Assembly: GCA_036511595.1 (NCBI GenBank)
Contig: DATCBY010000072.1
Location: 11,996-75,995 of the forward strand
Origin: DASZQY01 sp036511595
GTDB taxonomy: Bacteria > Pseudomonadota > Alphaproteobacteria > Rhizobiales > Kaistiaceae
Reading direction: 5' to 3'
Length of the DNA stretch: 64,000 nucleotides
How positions within the stretch are numbered: position 1 is the stretch's first letter; the number at the start of each line of letters is the position of its first letter. The notes under the pieces were generated by a model. The model worked only from the letters and a program-made list of their open reading frames with translations. It had not been told where the DNA came from and did no database searches. The position numbers and the translations under genes were made by a program. Below, one piece after another: positions 8,424-16,500 of this stretch.

Positions 8424-8980
8424 TTCTTCCTGCCCTTGCGCCCTTTTTTGGCGGCGGGCTTACGCTTGGCCGCCGGCTTCTTGGCAGCCTTCCGCGCAGG
8501 CTTCTTTGCAGTCGCCGATTTGGCTGGCCTCTTTGCAGTCTTTGCCGCCGAGCGCTTGGCCGCGGCGCGCTTGCGGGCCGGCTTCGCCGGCATGTCGGGC
8601 GAGTGCACCACCGCCTCGATGTTGTGCCCATCCGGATCGAGCACGAACGCCGCGTAGTAGTGCTCGTGATAGTGCGGCCGCGGTCCGGGCGCGCCGTTGT
8701 CGGTTCCCCCCGCCGCTATCGCCGCGGCGTAGAACGCGTTGACCTGACCGCGGTTCTCGGCGCGGAGCGCAATATGCACAGGCGGACTGGTCTTGCCGCC
8801 GCCGGAGATCCACAGAAACGGCTTGCCGGGCAAACCGATTCCCATGACGCGTGATCCGTCATCCATGGGAAATTCCATTTGCAGACCGCAGCCCAGTGGC
8901 GCCAGCGCCGCGGCATAAAACGCCTTCGCTTTCGCGTAGTCCGAAACGCTCAGGCTCGTGTGATCGATATCAATCGTCAT
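8420..8980 (-). CDS. VOC family protein with histone-H1-like Lys/Ala/Pro-rich C-terminal tail
   Basis: 186 residues. Residues 1-130 are a complete VOC domain (IDHTSLSVSDYAKAKAFY ... VLDPDGHNIEAVVHSP) closely similar to the downstream paralogue. It has the same GGGK and AAGGTDNG loops and metal-ligand positions at His, His and Glu. Residues 131-186 form a low-complexity tail of Ala, Pro, Lys and Arg with 18 Lys and 8 Arg in 56 positions, resembling eukaryotic H1 tails and bacterial AlgP/HctB-like proteins. Such tails usually bind DNA or RNA non-specifically. This is the first gene of the run VOC-VOC-GFA-cimA. The frame through the tail is open to a normal TGA, so the tail is not a readthrough artefact of this read. 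Confidence 0.85.
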   Translation of the reverse strand: MTIDIDHTSLSVSDYAKAKAFYAAALAPLGCGLQMEFPMDDGSRVMGIGLPGKPFLWISGGGKTSPPVHIALRAENRGQVNAFYAAAIAAGGTDNGAPGPRPHYHEHYYAAFVLDPDGHNIEAVVHSPDMPAKPARKRAAAKRSAAKTAKRPAKSATAKKPARKAAKKPAAKRKPAAKKGRKGRKK

Positions 8981-9019
8981 TGTTTGACCCTCCTCAGTTG
9001 TTGTCGCTTATCAACTGCG

Positions 9020-9195
9020 CCACCCTGCCCACCATCGTCATCGCACGTCCATGCGTCACCGTCATGATCTGCTGAGACCCGCCCAGCCACCCACGAATGC
9101 GGGCATCCAGCCTTCCGTCTTGCCCGCACTCCGGCCAACGCGCAGAGCAAGACGTGGATGGGCCGGCCAAGCCCGGCCATGACGGAGCAAGGAAG
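9020..9195. repeat. Probable dispersed intergenic repeat of alphaproteobacterial type
   Basis: The gap between the VOC operon start and the cysS stop holds no gene. It contains GATGGGCCGGCCAAGCCC (9157-9174) followed by GGCCATGACG, whose minus strand reads as the pseudo-peptide MAGLGRPIH. Variants of that string (MAGLDPAIH and similar) are frequent spurious translations of short palindromic repeats dispersed through Hyphomicrobiales genomes. Only one copy is in the window, so repetition itself is not shown here. Confidence 0.5.
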
Positions 9196-9199
9196 CACA

Positions 9200-10714
9200 T
9201 CACCGCTTCACTTCCCACGTCGTCACCAACTCGCCAGTGTTGGGGTCCTTCGCGTCCTTCAACGCGATCCCCATCGCATCCAGCTCGTCGCGGATGCGAT
9301 CGGCCTCTGCGAAATCTTTCGCGGCTCGAGCAGATAGACGATCAGTAATCAAATCTTGCACAACAAATGCGTCGATACCTCGAGCTGACGCGTCAGCGGC
9401 GCGCTCCCTCTCCTCAACGGAGCGTATAGCCTTGGCGATCTCCGCGCGAATGTCCGCCTTATACTCCGCCGCGCCGGCTACCGCTTCCGACACGGTTGCT
9501 TCAAAACCGAGGAGCGCCAACGACGCGACTAGCTCGGCTGAAGCTTCGCGCCCTCTGGAAGAGCCTCGGCTGGAGAAGGTTTCTTTCGCTAGACGGCGTA
9601 GAACAGAGATCGCGAGAGGAGTGTTGACGTCGTCTGCAAGCGCTTCCACAAAATCTGCCGGGGGCGTCGATGGCAAAGTCAGCCTTATTCTCTTACGCCA
9701 CGCCTCTATCTCCGTGGCGCTTTCGATCAGCGCATGCTCGGTCCAATCGACCGGCTCTCGATAGTGGGTCTTCAGCATATTGAGGCGCACAATGTCTCCG
9801 GCATTTCGCCAGCCGCGCAGACGGGTGAGCGCGTCCCGTATCGTCACAAAATTCCCGGTCGACTTCGACATCTTCTCCCCCTCCACCTGGAGGAAGCCGT
9901 TGTGCAGCCAGTAGTTGGCCATCGTCGCCGTGCCGTGGGCGCAGCGCGATTGGGCGATCTCGTTTTCGTGGTGCGGGAAGATGAGGTCGATGCCGCCGCC
10001 GTGGATGTCGAAGGTGTCGCCGAGCAGCGCCCCGGCCATCGCCGAGCACTCGATGTGCCAGCCCGGCCGCCCGTTCGACCACGGCGAAGGCCACGCCGGC
10101 TCGCCCGGCTTCGATGGCTTCCACAGCACGAAGTCCATCGGGTCCTTCTTGTAGGGCGCCACTTCCACCCGCGCCCCGGCGATCATGTCGTCGAGCGCCC
10201 GGTTGGAGAGCGTGCCGTAGTCCGGCATCGACGGCACATGGAAGAGCACGTGCCCCTCAGCCGCGTAGGCATGACCGTTGGCGATGAGGTCGGCGATCAG
10301 CCGGATCATGTCGGTCGATGCCGCTTCGCGCTCGACATAGTCGGTGGCGCGCGGCTCGTGCGTCGGCCGCAGGCATCCCAGCGCATCGACGTCGGCATGG
10401 AACTGCGCCGTCGTCTTCTCGGTCACCGCCCGGATCGCATCGTTCAGCGGCAGGTCAGGATATTCCTGCGCCGCGCGCGAGTTGATCTTGTCGTCCACGT
10501 CCGTGATGTTGCGGACATACGTGACGTGCTTGTCGCCATAGAGGTGTCGCAGAAGCCGGAACAGCACGTCGAAGACGATCAGCGGGCGGGCGTTGCCGAT
10601 GTGCGCGAAGTCGTAGACCGTCGGCCCACAGACGTACATGCGCACGTTCTTCGGGTCGATCGGCACGAAGTCCTGCTTCGTGCGTGTCAGCGTGTTGTGC
10701 AGTCGCAAGACCAT
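9200..10714 (-). CDS. cysS: Cysteinyl-tRNA synthetase
   Basis: 504 residues. This is a class I aminoacyl-tRNA synthetase that charges tRNA-Cys in the cytosol. Visible are the zinc and Cys-binding start (MYVCGPTVYDFAHIGNARP, with the HIGH motif as HIGN), DVDDKI, the GWHIECSAM zinc-site segment, HGGGIDLIFPHHENEIAQ and the KMSKS loop (GEKMSKSTGN). The C-terminal helical region ends RAAKDFAEADRIRDELDAMG and TTWEVKR. Codon use changes in the part coded by about 9300-9800, where AGA, AGG, CTA, TTG and AAA codons appear far more often than in the catalytic half. That segment also carries extra residues compared with short CysS proteins. Confidence 0.96.
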   Translation of the reverse strand: MVLRLHNTLTRTKQDFVPIDPKNVRMYVCGPTVYDFAHIGNARPLIVFDVLFRLLRHLYGDKHVTYVRNITDVDDKINSRAAQEYPDLPLNDAIRAVTEKTTAQFHADVDALGCLRPTHEPRATDYVEREAASTDMIRLIADLIANGHAYAAEGHVLFHVPSMPDYGTLSNRALDDMIAGARVEVAPYKKDPMDFVLWKPSKPGEPAWPSPWSNGRPGWHIECSAMAGALLGDTFDIHGGGIDLIFPHHENEIAQSRCAHGTATMANYWLHNGFLQVEGEKMSKSTGNFVTIRDALTRLRGWRNAGDIVRLNMLKTHYREPVDWTEHALIESATEIEAWRKRIRLTLPSTPPADFVEALADDVNTPLAISVLRRLAKETFSSRGSSRGREASAELVASLALLGFEATVSEAVAGAAEYKADIRAEIAKAIRSVEERERAADASARGIDAFVVQDLITDRLSARAAKDFAEADRIRDELDAMGIALKDAKDPNTGELVTTWEVKR

Positions 10715-10967
10715 AATCGCAAGGTCTCCCGCAAGAGGCGCGGAGCGGCCAAGCCGCGCCCCGGGGCCAAAAATGCCGGCCGGGCGATCGTCTCGTCTTC
10801 AGATGGGCAAAGAGAGGACGGCCTCAGCCAGCGTGTCAGCTAGCCGGTAATAATGCAGAAAGTGCAAATCGCGCGAGCGCGCGCCGTCGTCATGCCGCTG
10901 CAATCGCCGATTTGCCCGAAAAGGTCAAGCGCGCCCTCGCCCTTGCACACCGCCGCCGTTCCCGCGA
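10715..10967. other. Divergent intergenic region cysS / lytic transglycosylase
   Basis: These 253 bases separate two divergent genes and should carry both promoters. I find no confident -35/-10 pair, operator or RNA. A purine-pyrimidine run GCGCGAGCGCGCGCC (about 10869-10883) is the only striking sequence. Confidence 0.4.
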
Positions 10968-12209
10968 ATGCTGCGGGCCATGCTCCGCCGCCTCGTCTTT
11001 TTCGCTCTCGCGCTTGCCCTCGCCGCTCCGGCCTTTGCCGCCGTCGATCGCCCCGCCGTGGAGAAGCAGTTCCAGGCATGGATCGTCGCCGACCTGTGGC
11101 CGGACGCCAAAGCCGCCGGCGTCTCGCGGCCGGTGTTCGACCGCGCCTTCGCCGGCGTCACCCTCGACTGGACCATGCCCGAGCTGCAGCCGCCCGGCGC
11201 CCCGGCGACGCTGCCGCCGAACGATGCCCAAGCCGAATTCCGCGCCCCCGGCGCCTACTTCAACGAGAAAATCCTGGCGAGCCTCGCCGCCGCCGGCCGC
11301 CAGAAGCTCACCCAGTGGCAGAAGACGCTGACCGCAATCGCCGCCAGGTACGGCGTACCCGCGCCGATCCTCGTGGCCATTTGGGCGAAGGAAACCGGCT
11401 ATGGCGCCGAGCACCTGCCGAAGCTCGTCGTTCCCGCGCTCGCCACCGAAGCCTTCATCGGCCTCCGCAAGGATTACTTCCGCGGCCAGTTGATCGCGGC
11501 TTTGCAGATCCTGCAGCGCGGCGACGTCACGCCCGACCAGATGCGCGCCTCGTGGGCCGGCGCCATGGGCCAGTCGCAGATCATGCCGTCCGAGTTCCTG
11601 CAGTCGGCGGTCGATTTCGATGGCGACGGCAAGAGCGACATCTGGAACTCCGTCCCCGACAGCCTCGCCACCACCGCCCGCCTCATCGCCGGCCAAGGCT
11701 GGCAGGCGGCGCGCGGCTGGGGCGTCGAAGCACGCGTTCCGGAGGGCGTAGCCTGCACGCTGGAGGGCCCCGAACAGGGCAAGCCCGTCGCCGCATGGCA
11801 AAGGCTCGGCGTCACCCGCATCGACGGCACGCCGCTGCCGCCCGACGCCGGCAACGACTACCTGCTCATGCCCGGTGGCCGCTTTGGCCCAGCGTTCATC
11901 GTCACCGACAATTTCTATCGCCTGAAGGCGTACAACAACTCCGACCTCTACGCCATCTACATCGCCCAGCTCGCCGACCGCTTCGGCAACGACCGCCCCT
12001 TCGTCGCCTCCTGGTCGGCGCCGACCGGCTTCAGCCGCGCCGAGGTCAAGCTCATGCAGGATCGGCTGGTGACAAAGGGCTACGATGTCGGCAAGGCCGA
12101 TGGCCTCGTCGGCTTCAAGACACGCATCGCCATCGGCCTCTGGCAGGCGAAGCACGGGCAACCATCTACGTGCTATCCCGACGCCACGCTGGTGAAGACC
12201 ATCCGCTGA
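10968..12209 (+). CDS. MltB-type lytic murein transglycosylase
   Basis: 413 residues. A signal peptide (LVFFALALALAAPAFA) ends near residue 24, with no lipobox, so a soluble periplasmic form is expected. The transglycosylase domain (about 30-330) has the catalytic glutamate in ILVAIWAKETGYG and the family segment SWAGAMGQSQIMPSEFL. Residues 350-413 form a C-terminal peptidoglycan-binding_1 domain (FSRAEVKLMQDRLVTKGYDVGKADGLVG). The enzyme cleaves MurNAc-GlcNAc bonds to 1,6-anhydromuropeptides during wall remodelling. A second start four codons later (10980) is possible. The helicase gene follows after 23 bases on the same strand. Confidence 0.93.
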   Translation: MLRAMLRRLVFFALALALAAPAFAAVDRPAVEKQFQAWIVADLWPDAKAAGVSRPVFDRAFAGVTLDWTMPELQPPGAPATLPPNDAQAEFRAPGAYFNEKILASLAAAGRQKLTQWQKTLTAIAARYGVPAPILVAIWAKETGYGAEHLPKLVVPALATEAFIGLRKDYFRGQLIAALQILQRGDVTPDQMRASWAGAMGQSQIMPSEFLQSAVDFDGDGKSDIWNSVPDSLATTARLIAGQGWQAARGWGVEARVPEGVACTLEGPEQGKPVAAWQRLGVTRIDGTPLPPDAGNDYLLMPGGRFGPAFIVTDNFYRLKAYNNSDLYAIYIAQLADRFGNDRPFVASWSAPTGFSRAEVKLMQDRLVTKGYDVGKADGLVGFKTRIAIGLWQAKHGQPSTCYPDATLVKTIR

Positions 12210-12232
12210 TCGCGCGTCCCCCGGAGTTTCGT

Positions 12233-13333
12233 TTGCCGTCTCACGTCTGGTCCCCGCAACAGGATGCCGCGCTCGCCGCCGTGGCGCGCTGGCTGAAGGC
12301 CGGCGAGCAGCCGGTGTTCCGCCTGTTCGGCTACGCCGGCACCGGCAAGACCACGCTTGCCCGCCACATCGCCGAGGGCGCCGACCGTGGCGTCGTCTTC
12401 GCCGCCTTCACTGGCAAGGCGGCGCACGTCATGCGGAGCAAGGGCTGTACCGGCGCCCGCACCATCCACAGCCTCATCTACCGTTCGCGCGGCGAGGACG
12501 AGAACGGCCCGACCTTCGTCCTCAACGACGACAGCGAGGCCGGCAAGGTCGGCCTCATCATCATCGATGAATGTTCGATGGTCGACGACGAGATCGGCCG
12601 CGATCTCCTTTCCTTCGGCTCGCCGGTGCTGGTGCTGGGTGACCCGGCCCAGCTTCCGCCCATCGCCGGCGGCGGCTTCTTCACCGCCGCCGAGCCCGAC
12701 GTGATGCTGACCGAAGTCCACCGCCAGGCGGCGGAAAACCCGATCATCCGCATGTCGATGACCATCCGCGAAGGGGGCAAGCTCGACGAAGGCTCTTACG
12801 GCGGCAGCCGCGTCGTCGGCCGCAACGACATCGACCACGAGGATGTGCTCGCCGCCGATCAGGTGCTGGTCGGGCGGAACGCCACCCGCCGCAGCTACAA
12901 CACCCGCATCCGCGCCTTGCTCGAGCGCACCGACCCGGTGCCGGTTGCCGGCGACACGCTGGTGTGCCTGCGCAACGTGCGCAAGCGCGGTCTCCTCAAC
13001 GGCAGCCTGTGGACGGTCGACCAGGCGCGCAAGCCCCGCAAGGGCCTGCTCCGCTATGCCCTGACGCCCGAGGAAGGCGAAGCCGGCAAGGCGACAACCG
13101 TCTCCATCAACCCGGCTTTCTTCGACGGCACCGCCGACGCCCTCTCCTGGCCCGAGCGCAAGCGCTCCGACGAGTTCGACTTCGGCTACGTCCTCACTGT
13201 TCACAAGGCGCAAGGCTCGCAGTGGGATGACGTCGTCCTTTTCGACGAGAGCTTCGCCTTCCGTGAGCACCGCGCCCGCTGGCTCTACACCGGCATCACC
13301 CGCGCCGCGCAGACGATCACAGTGGTGCGCTAG
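12233..13333 (+). CDS. RecD-like ATP-dependent DNA helicase (SF1)
   Basis: 366 residues from TTG 12233, chosen because GGAG (12223-12226) lies six bases upstream and the homology starts there (LPSHVWSPQQDAALAAV). Motif I is GYAGTGKTTLA, motif II IIIDECSMVD, motif III GDPAQLPPIAGGG, and the C-terminal UvrD_C_2 part has VLTVHKAQGSQWDDV and YTGITRAAQTI. The protein is compact, lacking the N-terminal RecBCD-binding domain of RecD, and resembles stand-alone AAA_30 / RecD2-like helicases and phage Dda. It should unwind DNA 5'-3' in an ATP-dependent manner; its cellular role is unknown. It directly follows the transglycosylase gene, probably co-transcribed. Confidence 0.88.
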   Translation: MPSHVWSPQQDAALAAVARWLKAGEQPVFRLFGYAGTGKTTLARHIAEGADRGVVFAAFTGKAAHVMRSKGCTGARTIHSLIYRSRGEDENGPTFVLNDDSEAGKVGLIIIDECSMVDDEIGRDLLSFGSPVLVLGDPAQLPPIAGGGFFTAAEPDVMLTEVHRQAAENPIIRMSMTIREGGKLDEGSYGGSRVVGRNDIDHEDVLAADQVLVGRNATRRSYNTRIRALLERTDPVPVAGDTLVCLRNVRKRGLLNGSLWTVDQARKPRKGLLRYALTPEEGEAGKATTVSINPAFFDGTADALSWPERKRSDEFDFGYVLTVHKAQGSQWDDVVLFDESFAFREHRARWLYTGITRAAQTITVVR

Positions 13334-13535
13334 CGCCCGGCGCTCGCCGAAGGCTGCAAGATCGCCGCCTCGACGCTTATAACCGCATGGGGTCCGCGCG
13401 AGCCTCGCCCGCAGGTCGGTATTGTCGCGAAGCCTTTGCCGCCAACCTCATTCCCCAACGACAACGGCGGCGAGCCGGTGGTCGAACGGGCCAAGGCAAC
13501 TGGCGTCCGCCATGGCAACGCAATATGACTCCCGA

Positions 13536-14996
13536 ATGGCTGAGGTGCGCACCAACCGTAGGCTTGCGGCAATTCTTGCGGCTGATGTCGCGGGGTACAG
13601 CCGTCTGATGGGGGTAGACGAGGAGGGAACTCTGGCCCGCCTCACGGCTCACCGGCGCGAACTGTTCGATCCCGCCATCGCGAGGCACCGCGGCCGCATC
13701 GTGAAGACCACCGGTGACGGCCTGCTCGCCGAGTTTTCGAGCGTCGTCGATGCGGTGCGCTGCGCCGCCGAGGTTCAGGCCGGCATGGCCGAACGCAACG
13801 CCGCCAGCGACACACCACGCCTCGAATTCCGCATCGGCATTAACGTCGGCGACATCGTCATGCAGGACGACGACATCTTCGGCGACGGCGTCAACATCGC
13901 AGCGCGACTGGAAAGCATCGCCGACCCGGGCGGCATCTGGGTCTCACAGCGCGTGCAGGAAGACGCCGCCGGCAAGACGGGGATGAGGTTCGACGACCTC
14001 GGCGAGCGCGAACTGAAGAACATCGCGCGGCCTGTCCGGGTCTATTCCGTCGATTGGGGCGGCGCCCCGCGTGCTGCCCGCCCCTCGCCGGCGGTGTCCG
14101 TGCCGGTCAAGCCGTCAGTAGCGGTAATGTCGTTCGTCATCATGAGCGGCGACCCGGAGCAGGAATATTTCGCCGATGGCCTCGTCGAGGACTTGATCAC
14201 CGACCTCTCCAAGATGCCGGGGTTCTTCGTCATCGCCCGCAATTCCACCTTCGCCTACAAGGGCCACCCCGTGGACATCCGCAAGGTCGCGAAGGAGCTG
14301 GGTGTCCGTTATGTGCTCGAAGGCAGCGTGCGCCGGGCGGCGAACCGAGTGCGCATCAACGGCCAGCTCATCGAAGGCACGTCGGGAAATCACGTCTGGG
14401 CGGAAAAATTCGAGGGTTCCTTCGAAGATATTTTCGATCTGCAGGATCGTCTGACCGAGAGTATCGTCGGCGCCCTCGAACCGACGCTTCGGCGGGCCGA
14501 AATCGAGCGGGCCCGGAGCAAGCGCCCGGACATGCTCGATGCTTACGATTTCTATCTTCGGGCGCTGCCCCACGGCTTCGACAACACACTCGCCGAGATA
14601 GCCGAGGCGATCGGCCTGTTGACGGAGGCGCTACGCCTCGACCCGAATTATGCCGTCGCACATGCGCATGCTTGCTGGTGCTATGAGCAGCGCTGGTTCC
14701 GTGGTGGGTTCAATCCGGAAGATCGAGAGGCGGCGCTGAGGCACGCAGCGCTAGCCATAAGCCCAGGGACCGTGCCCCGCCCGCTCAGGCCACCTTCCGC
14801 GCCGAAAACAAAATCGTCTGCAGCGGCATGCTTCCGGGATCGGCGCCGAACTCCCGGTGCAGCGCGTCCACCGTTGCCTCGAACACCGCCTCCGGATCGA
14901 TGCCGCCGCGCGCCCGGATCTGTTCGACGACCGGGTTGCCGTAGATCAACCCGCGGGCAAAGGCGGCCGCGTCCGGAATCGTCTTGTCCAGTTTGA
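13536..14996 (+). CDS. Class III adenylate/guanylate cyclase with TolB-like domain, C-terminally truncated
   Basis: 486 residues from ATG 13536; ATG 13512 is an alternative. Residues 8-170 are a class III cyclase domain with metal-binding Asp in AAILAADVAGYS, KTTGDGLLAEF, and FGDGVNIAARLES. A TolB-N-like domain (SGDPEQEYFADGLVEDLITDL ... VRYVLEGSVRRA ... NHVWAEKFEG) follows to about residue 330. A TPR region then starts (LDAYDFYLRALPHG; LDPNYAVAHAHACWCYEQRW) but breaks off after about LRHAALAIS near base 14760. The last 70 or so residues are low-complexity Arg/Pro sequence read antisense through the methyltransferase 3' end. Intact relatives have several more TPRs. Catalysis may survive, but the gene looks like a 3'-deleted remnant. 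Confidence 0.75.
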   Translation: MAEVRTNRRLAAILAADVAGYSRLMGVDEEGTLARLTAHRRELFDPAIARHRGRIVKTTGDGLLAEFSSVVDAVRCAAEVQAGMAERNAASDTPRLEFRIGINVGDIVMQDDDIFGDGVNIAARLESIADPGGIWVSQRVQEDAAGKTGMRFDDLGERELKNIARPVRVYSVDWGGAPRAARPSPAVSVPVKPSVAVMSFVIMSGDPEQEYFADGLVEDLITDLSKMPGFFVIARNSTFAYKGHPVDIRKVAKELGVRYVLEGSVRRAANRVRINGQLIEGTSGNHVWAEKFEGSFEDIFDLQDRLTESIVGALEPTLRRAEIERARSKRPDMLDAYDFYLRALPHGFDNTLAEIAEAIGLLTEALRLDPNYAVAHAHACWCYEQRWFRGGFNPEDREAALRHAALAISPGTVPRPLRPPSAPKTKSSAAACFRDRRRTPGAARPPLPRTPPPDRCRRAPGSVRRPGCRRSTRGQRRPRPESSCPV

Positions 14997-15600
14997 CGAC
15001 GGCAATTTCGATGTCGGTGAACCCCGCCTCGATTAGCGCAGCCTTGACCGGATCGATCTGGTTCATCGAGAACGGCACGCTGTAGAATTGCGGCGGATCG
15101 ACCGGGAAGAAGCGCACGATCACTTCGTTCGTGATGCGCGCGAACGGGTTATAGCGGTGCGCGTCCCAGACGCTGAAGAGATAGCGGCCGCCTGAACTCA
15201 GTACCCGTCGCACCTCGCGATAGGACTTGTCCTTGTCGGGGTAGAACATCACGCCGAACTGGCAGACGACCGTATCGAAGGCGCCGTCGCCAAACGGCAA
15301 CGCCGTCGCGTCCGCCGGCTGGAAAGCGACCTTTTCACCTGGCTTGAATTTCTTGCGGGCGATCTCAAGCATCGCTCCGTTGAGGTCGGTCGCCGTCAGG
15401 GCGGTATCGGCCGGCAGCGCATCACGCAGCGCACGGGTGACGATGCCGGTGCCAGCCGCCGTCTCCAGCACGCGCGACGGATTGCCGGCTGCCGCCCGTG
15501 TTGCCATGTCGGCGGCATAGTCGACGAAGATCAGCGGCCCCAGCCCCCGGTCGTAGTGCTCGGGGATGCTGCCGACAAATGCCGCCGCGTTGTCGTCCAT
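14785..15600 (-). CDS. Class I SAM-dependent methyltransferase
   Basis: 271 residues from ATG 15600; the frame is open upstream, but only because of the antisense of the L,D-transpeptidase gene. The SAM-binding Rossmann core is clear: motif I RVLETAAGTGIVTRAL, acidic loop ALTATDLNGAMLEIA, motif II FQPADATALPFGDGAFDTVVCQFGVMFY, then REVRRVLSSGGRYLFSVWD. This matches the Methyltransf_11/UbiE-like group acting on small molecules or lipids; substrate unknown. It lies 44 bases downstream of the L,D-transpeptidase gene. Its 3' end overlaps, in antisense, the nonsense tail of the truncated cyclase. Confidence 0.88.
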   Translation of the reverse strand: MDDNAAAFVGSIPEHYDRGLGPLIFVDYAADMATRAAAGNPSRVLETAAGTGIVTRALRDALPADTALTATDLNGAMLEIARKKFKPGEKVAFQPADATALPFGDGAFDTVVCQFGVMFYPDKDKSYREVRRVLSSGGRYLFSVWDAHRYNPFARITNEVIVRFFPVDPPQFYSVPFSMNQIDPVKAALIEAGFTDIEIAVVKLDKTIPDAAAFARGLIYGNPVVEQIRARGGIDPEAVFEATVDALHREFGADPGSMPLQTILFSARKVA

Positions 15601-15644
15601 GACGCGCCTTTGGTCCAGCAGGGATCGGCGGGTGCGACCCCGCC

Positions 15645-16415
15645 CTAGCCCTTGATCTTGTCCGCCGCCGTCGGCCTGGCCTTGATGGGCAGCGTGTCTT
15701 GCTGCTGCTCCATGATGTCGGCGAGCGGCGTCGTGCCGGCAGTGCCCAGCACGATCACCTTCGTGCGGAGCGGAACGCGGTCGTAAAGGTCGATCACGTC
15801 CTGATCGAGCATGCGCACGCAGCCGCTCGATGCCGCCTTGCCGATGCTGAGCGGATCGTTGGTGCCGTGGATGCGGTAGAGCGTATCGACGTTGCCCGAC
15901 CACAGGTACATGGCGCGGGCGCCGAGCGGATTGCGCGGCCCGCCGTCCTCGCCCTTGGCGAACTGCTTCAGCTTCGGATCACGGTCAACCATGTCGGAAG
16001 GCGGGAACCACTTCGGCCAGTGTTGCTTGTCGCCGACCTGCGCCTCGCCCGACCAGGCGAAACCTTCCTTGCCGACACCGATGCCGTAGCGCATCGCCTT
16101 GCCGCCATCGAGGATGAGGTAGAGGAACCGATCGGCCGGATCGACAACGACGGTTCCCGGATCGCCGGGGATGGACGCGGGGGTATCGACCACCTGCCGC
16201 AGGAACTGCGGCGGAATCTGTTTGATCGGCGCTGCCGCTACGTTGAAGCCGTCGTCGGTCACCGCGCCATAGAGAACCTTCGGCGGGTCGAGCACCGGCA
16301 GCGGCGTCGGGTTGATCGTGTCGGCGCAGCCGGCGAGTGCCAGCAAGGCGGCGCCCACAAGCGTCGCCTTCAGGACGGGCCCCCGTCCAAATGCTCCGCG
16401 CTTGAACCAGGCCAT
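15645..16415 (-). CDS. L,D-transpeptidase (YkuD) lipoprotein
   Basis: 256 residues from ATG 16415. The N-terminus is a lipoprotein signal (VGAALLALAGC, with the lipobox cysteine near residue 27). The YkuD domain follows with the active-site pattern HGT...SSGCVRM (IHGTNDPLSIGKAASSGCVRML), including the nucleophilic cysteine. Members form 3-3 peptidoglycan cross-links or attach proteins to the wall, in the periplasm. A NPLGARAMYLW segment typical of the family precedes the active site. Upstream is the DUF2865 gene on the same strand, 85 bases away. Confidence 0.92.
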   Translation of the reverse strand: MAWFKRGAFGRGPVLKATLVGAALLALAGCADTINPTPLPVLDPPKVLYGAVTDDGFNVAAAPIKQIPPQFLRQVVDTPASIPGDPGTVVVDPADRFLYLILDGGKAMRYGIGVGKEGFAWSGEAQVGDKQHWPKWFPPSDMVDRDPKLKQFAKGEDGGPRNPLGARAMYLWSGNVDTLYRIHGTNDPLSIGKAASSGCVRMLDQDVIDLYDRVPLRTKVIVLGTAGTTPLADIMEQQQDTLPIKARPTAADKIKG

Positions 16416-16500
16416 GTCGCGACTCCAAAGGGCATGAATCCCGCGATTTGTGGCAGAGGTTGCGGCGCAGCGAAAGGGGGTGGGGCCAGGCCGGTATCTT

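Noticed and set aside
8977..9218. Two short minus-strand frames between the VOC operon and cysS
   Set aside because: Their MAGLGRPIH-type translation is characteristic of a non-coding dispersed repeat.
10853..12232. Upstream part of the open frame that leads into the helicase
   Set aside because: It is Arg/Pro-rich shadow of the MltB gene. Helicase homology and a ribosome binding site begin at 12233.
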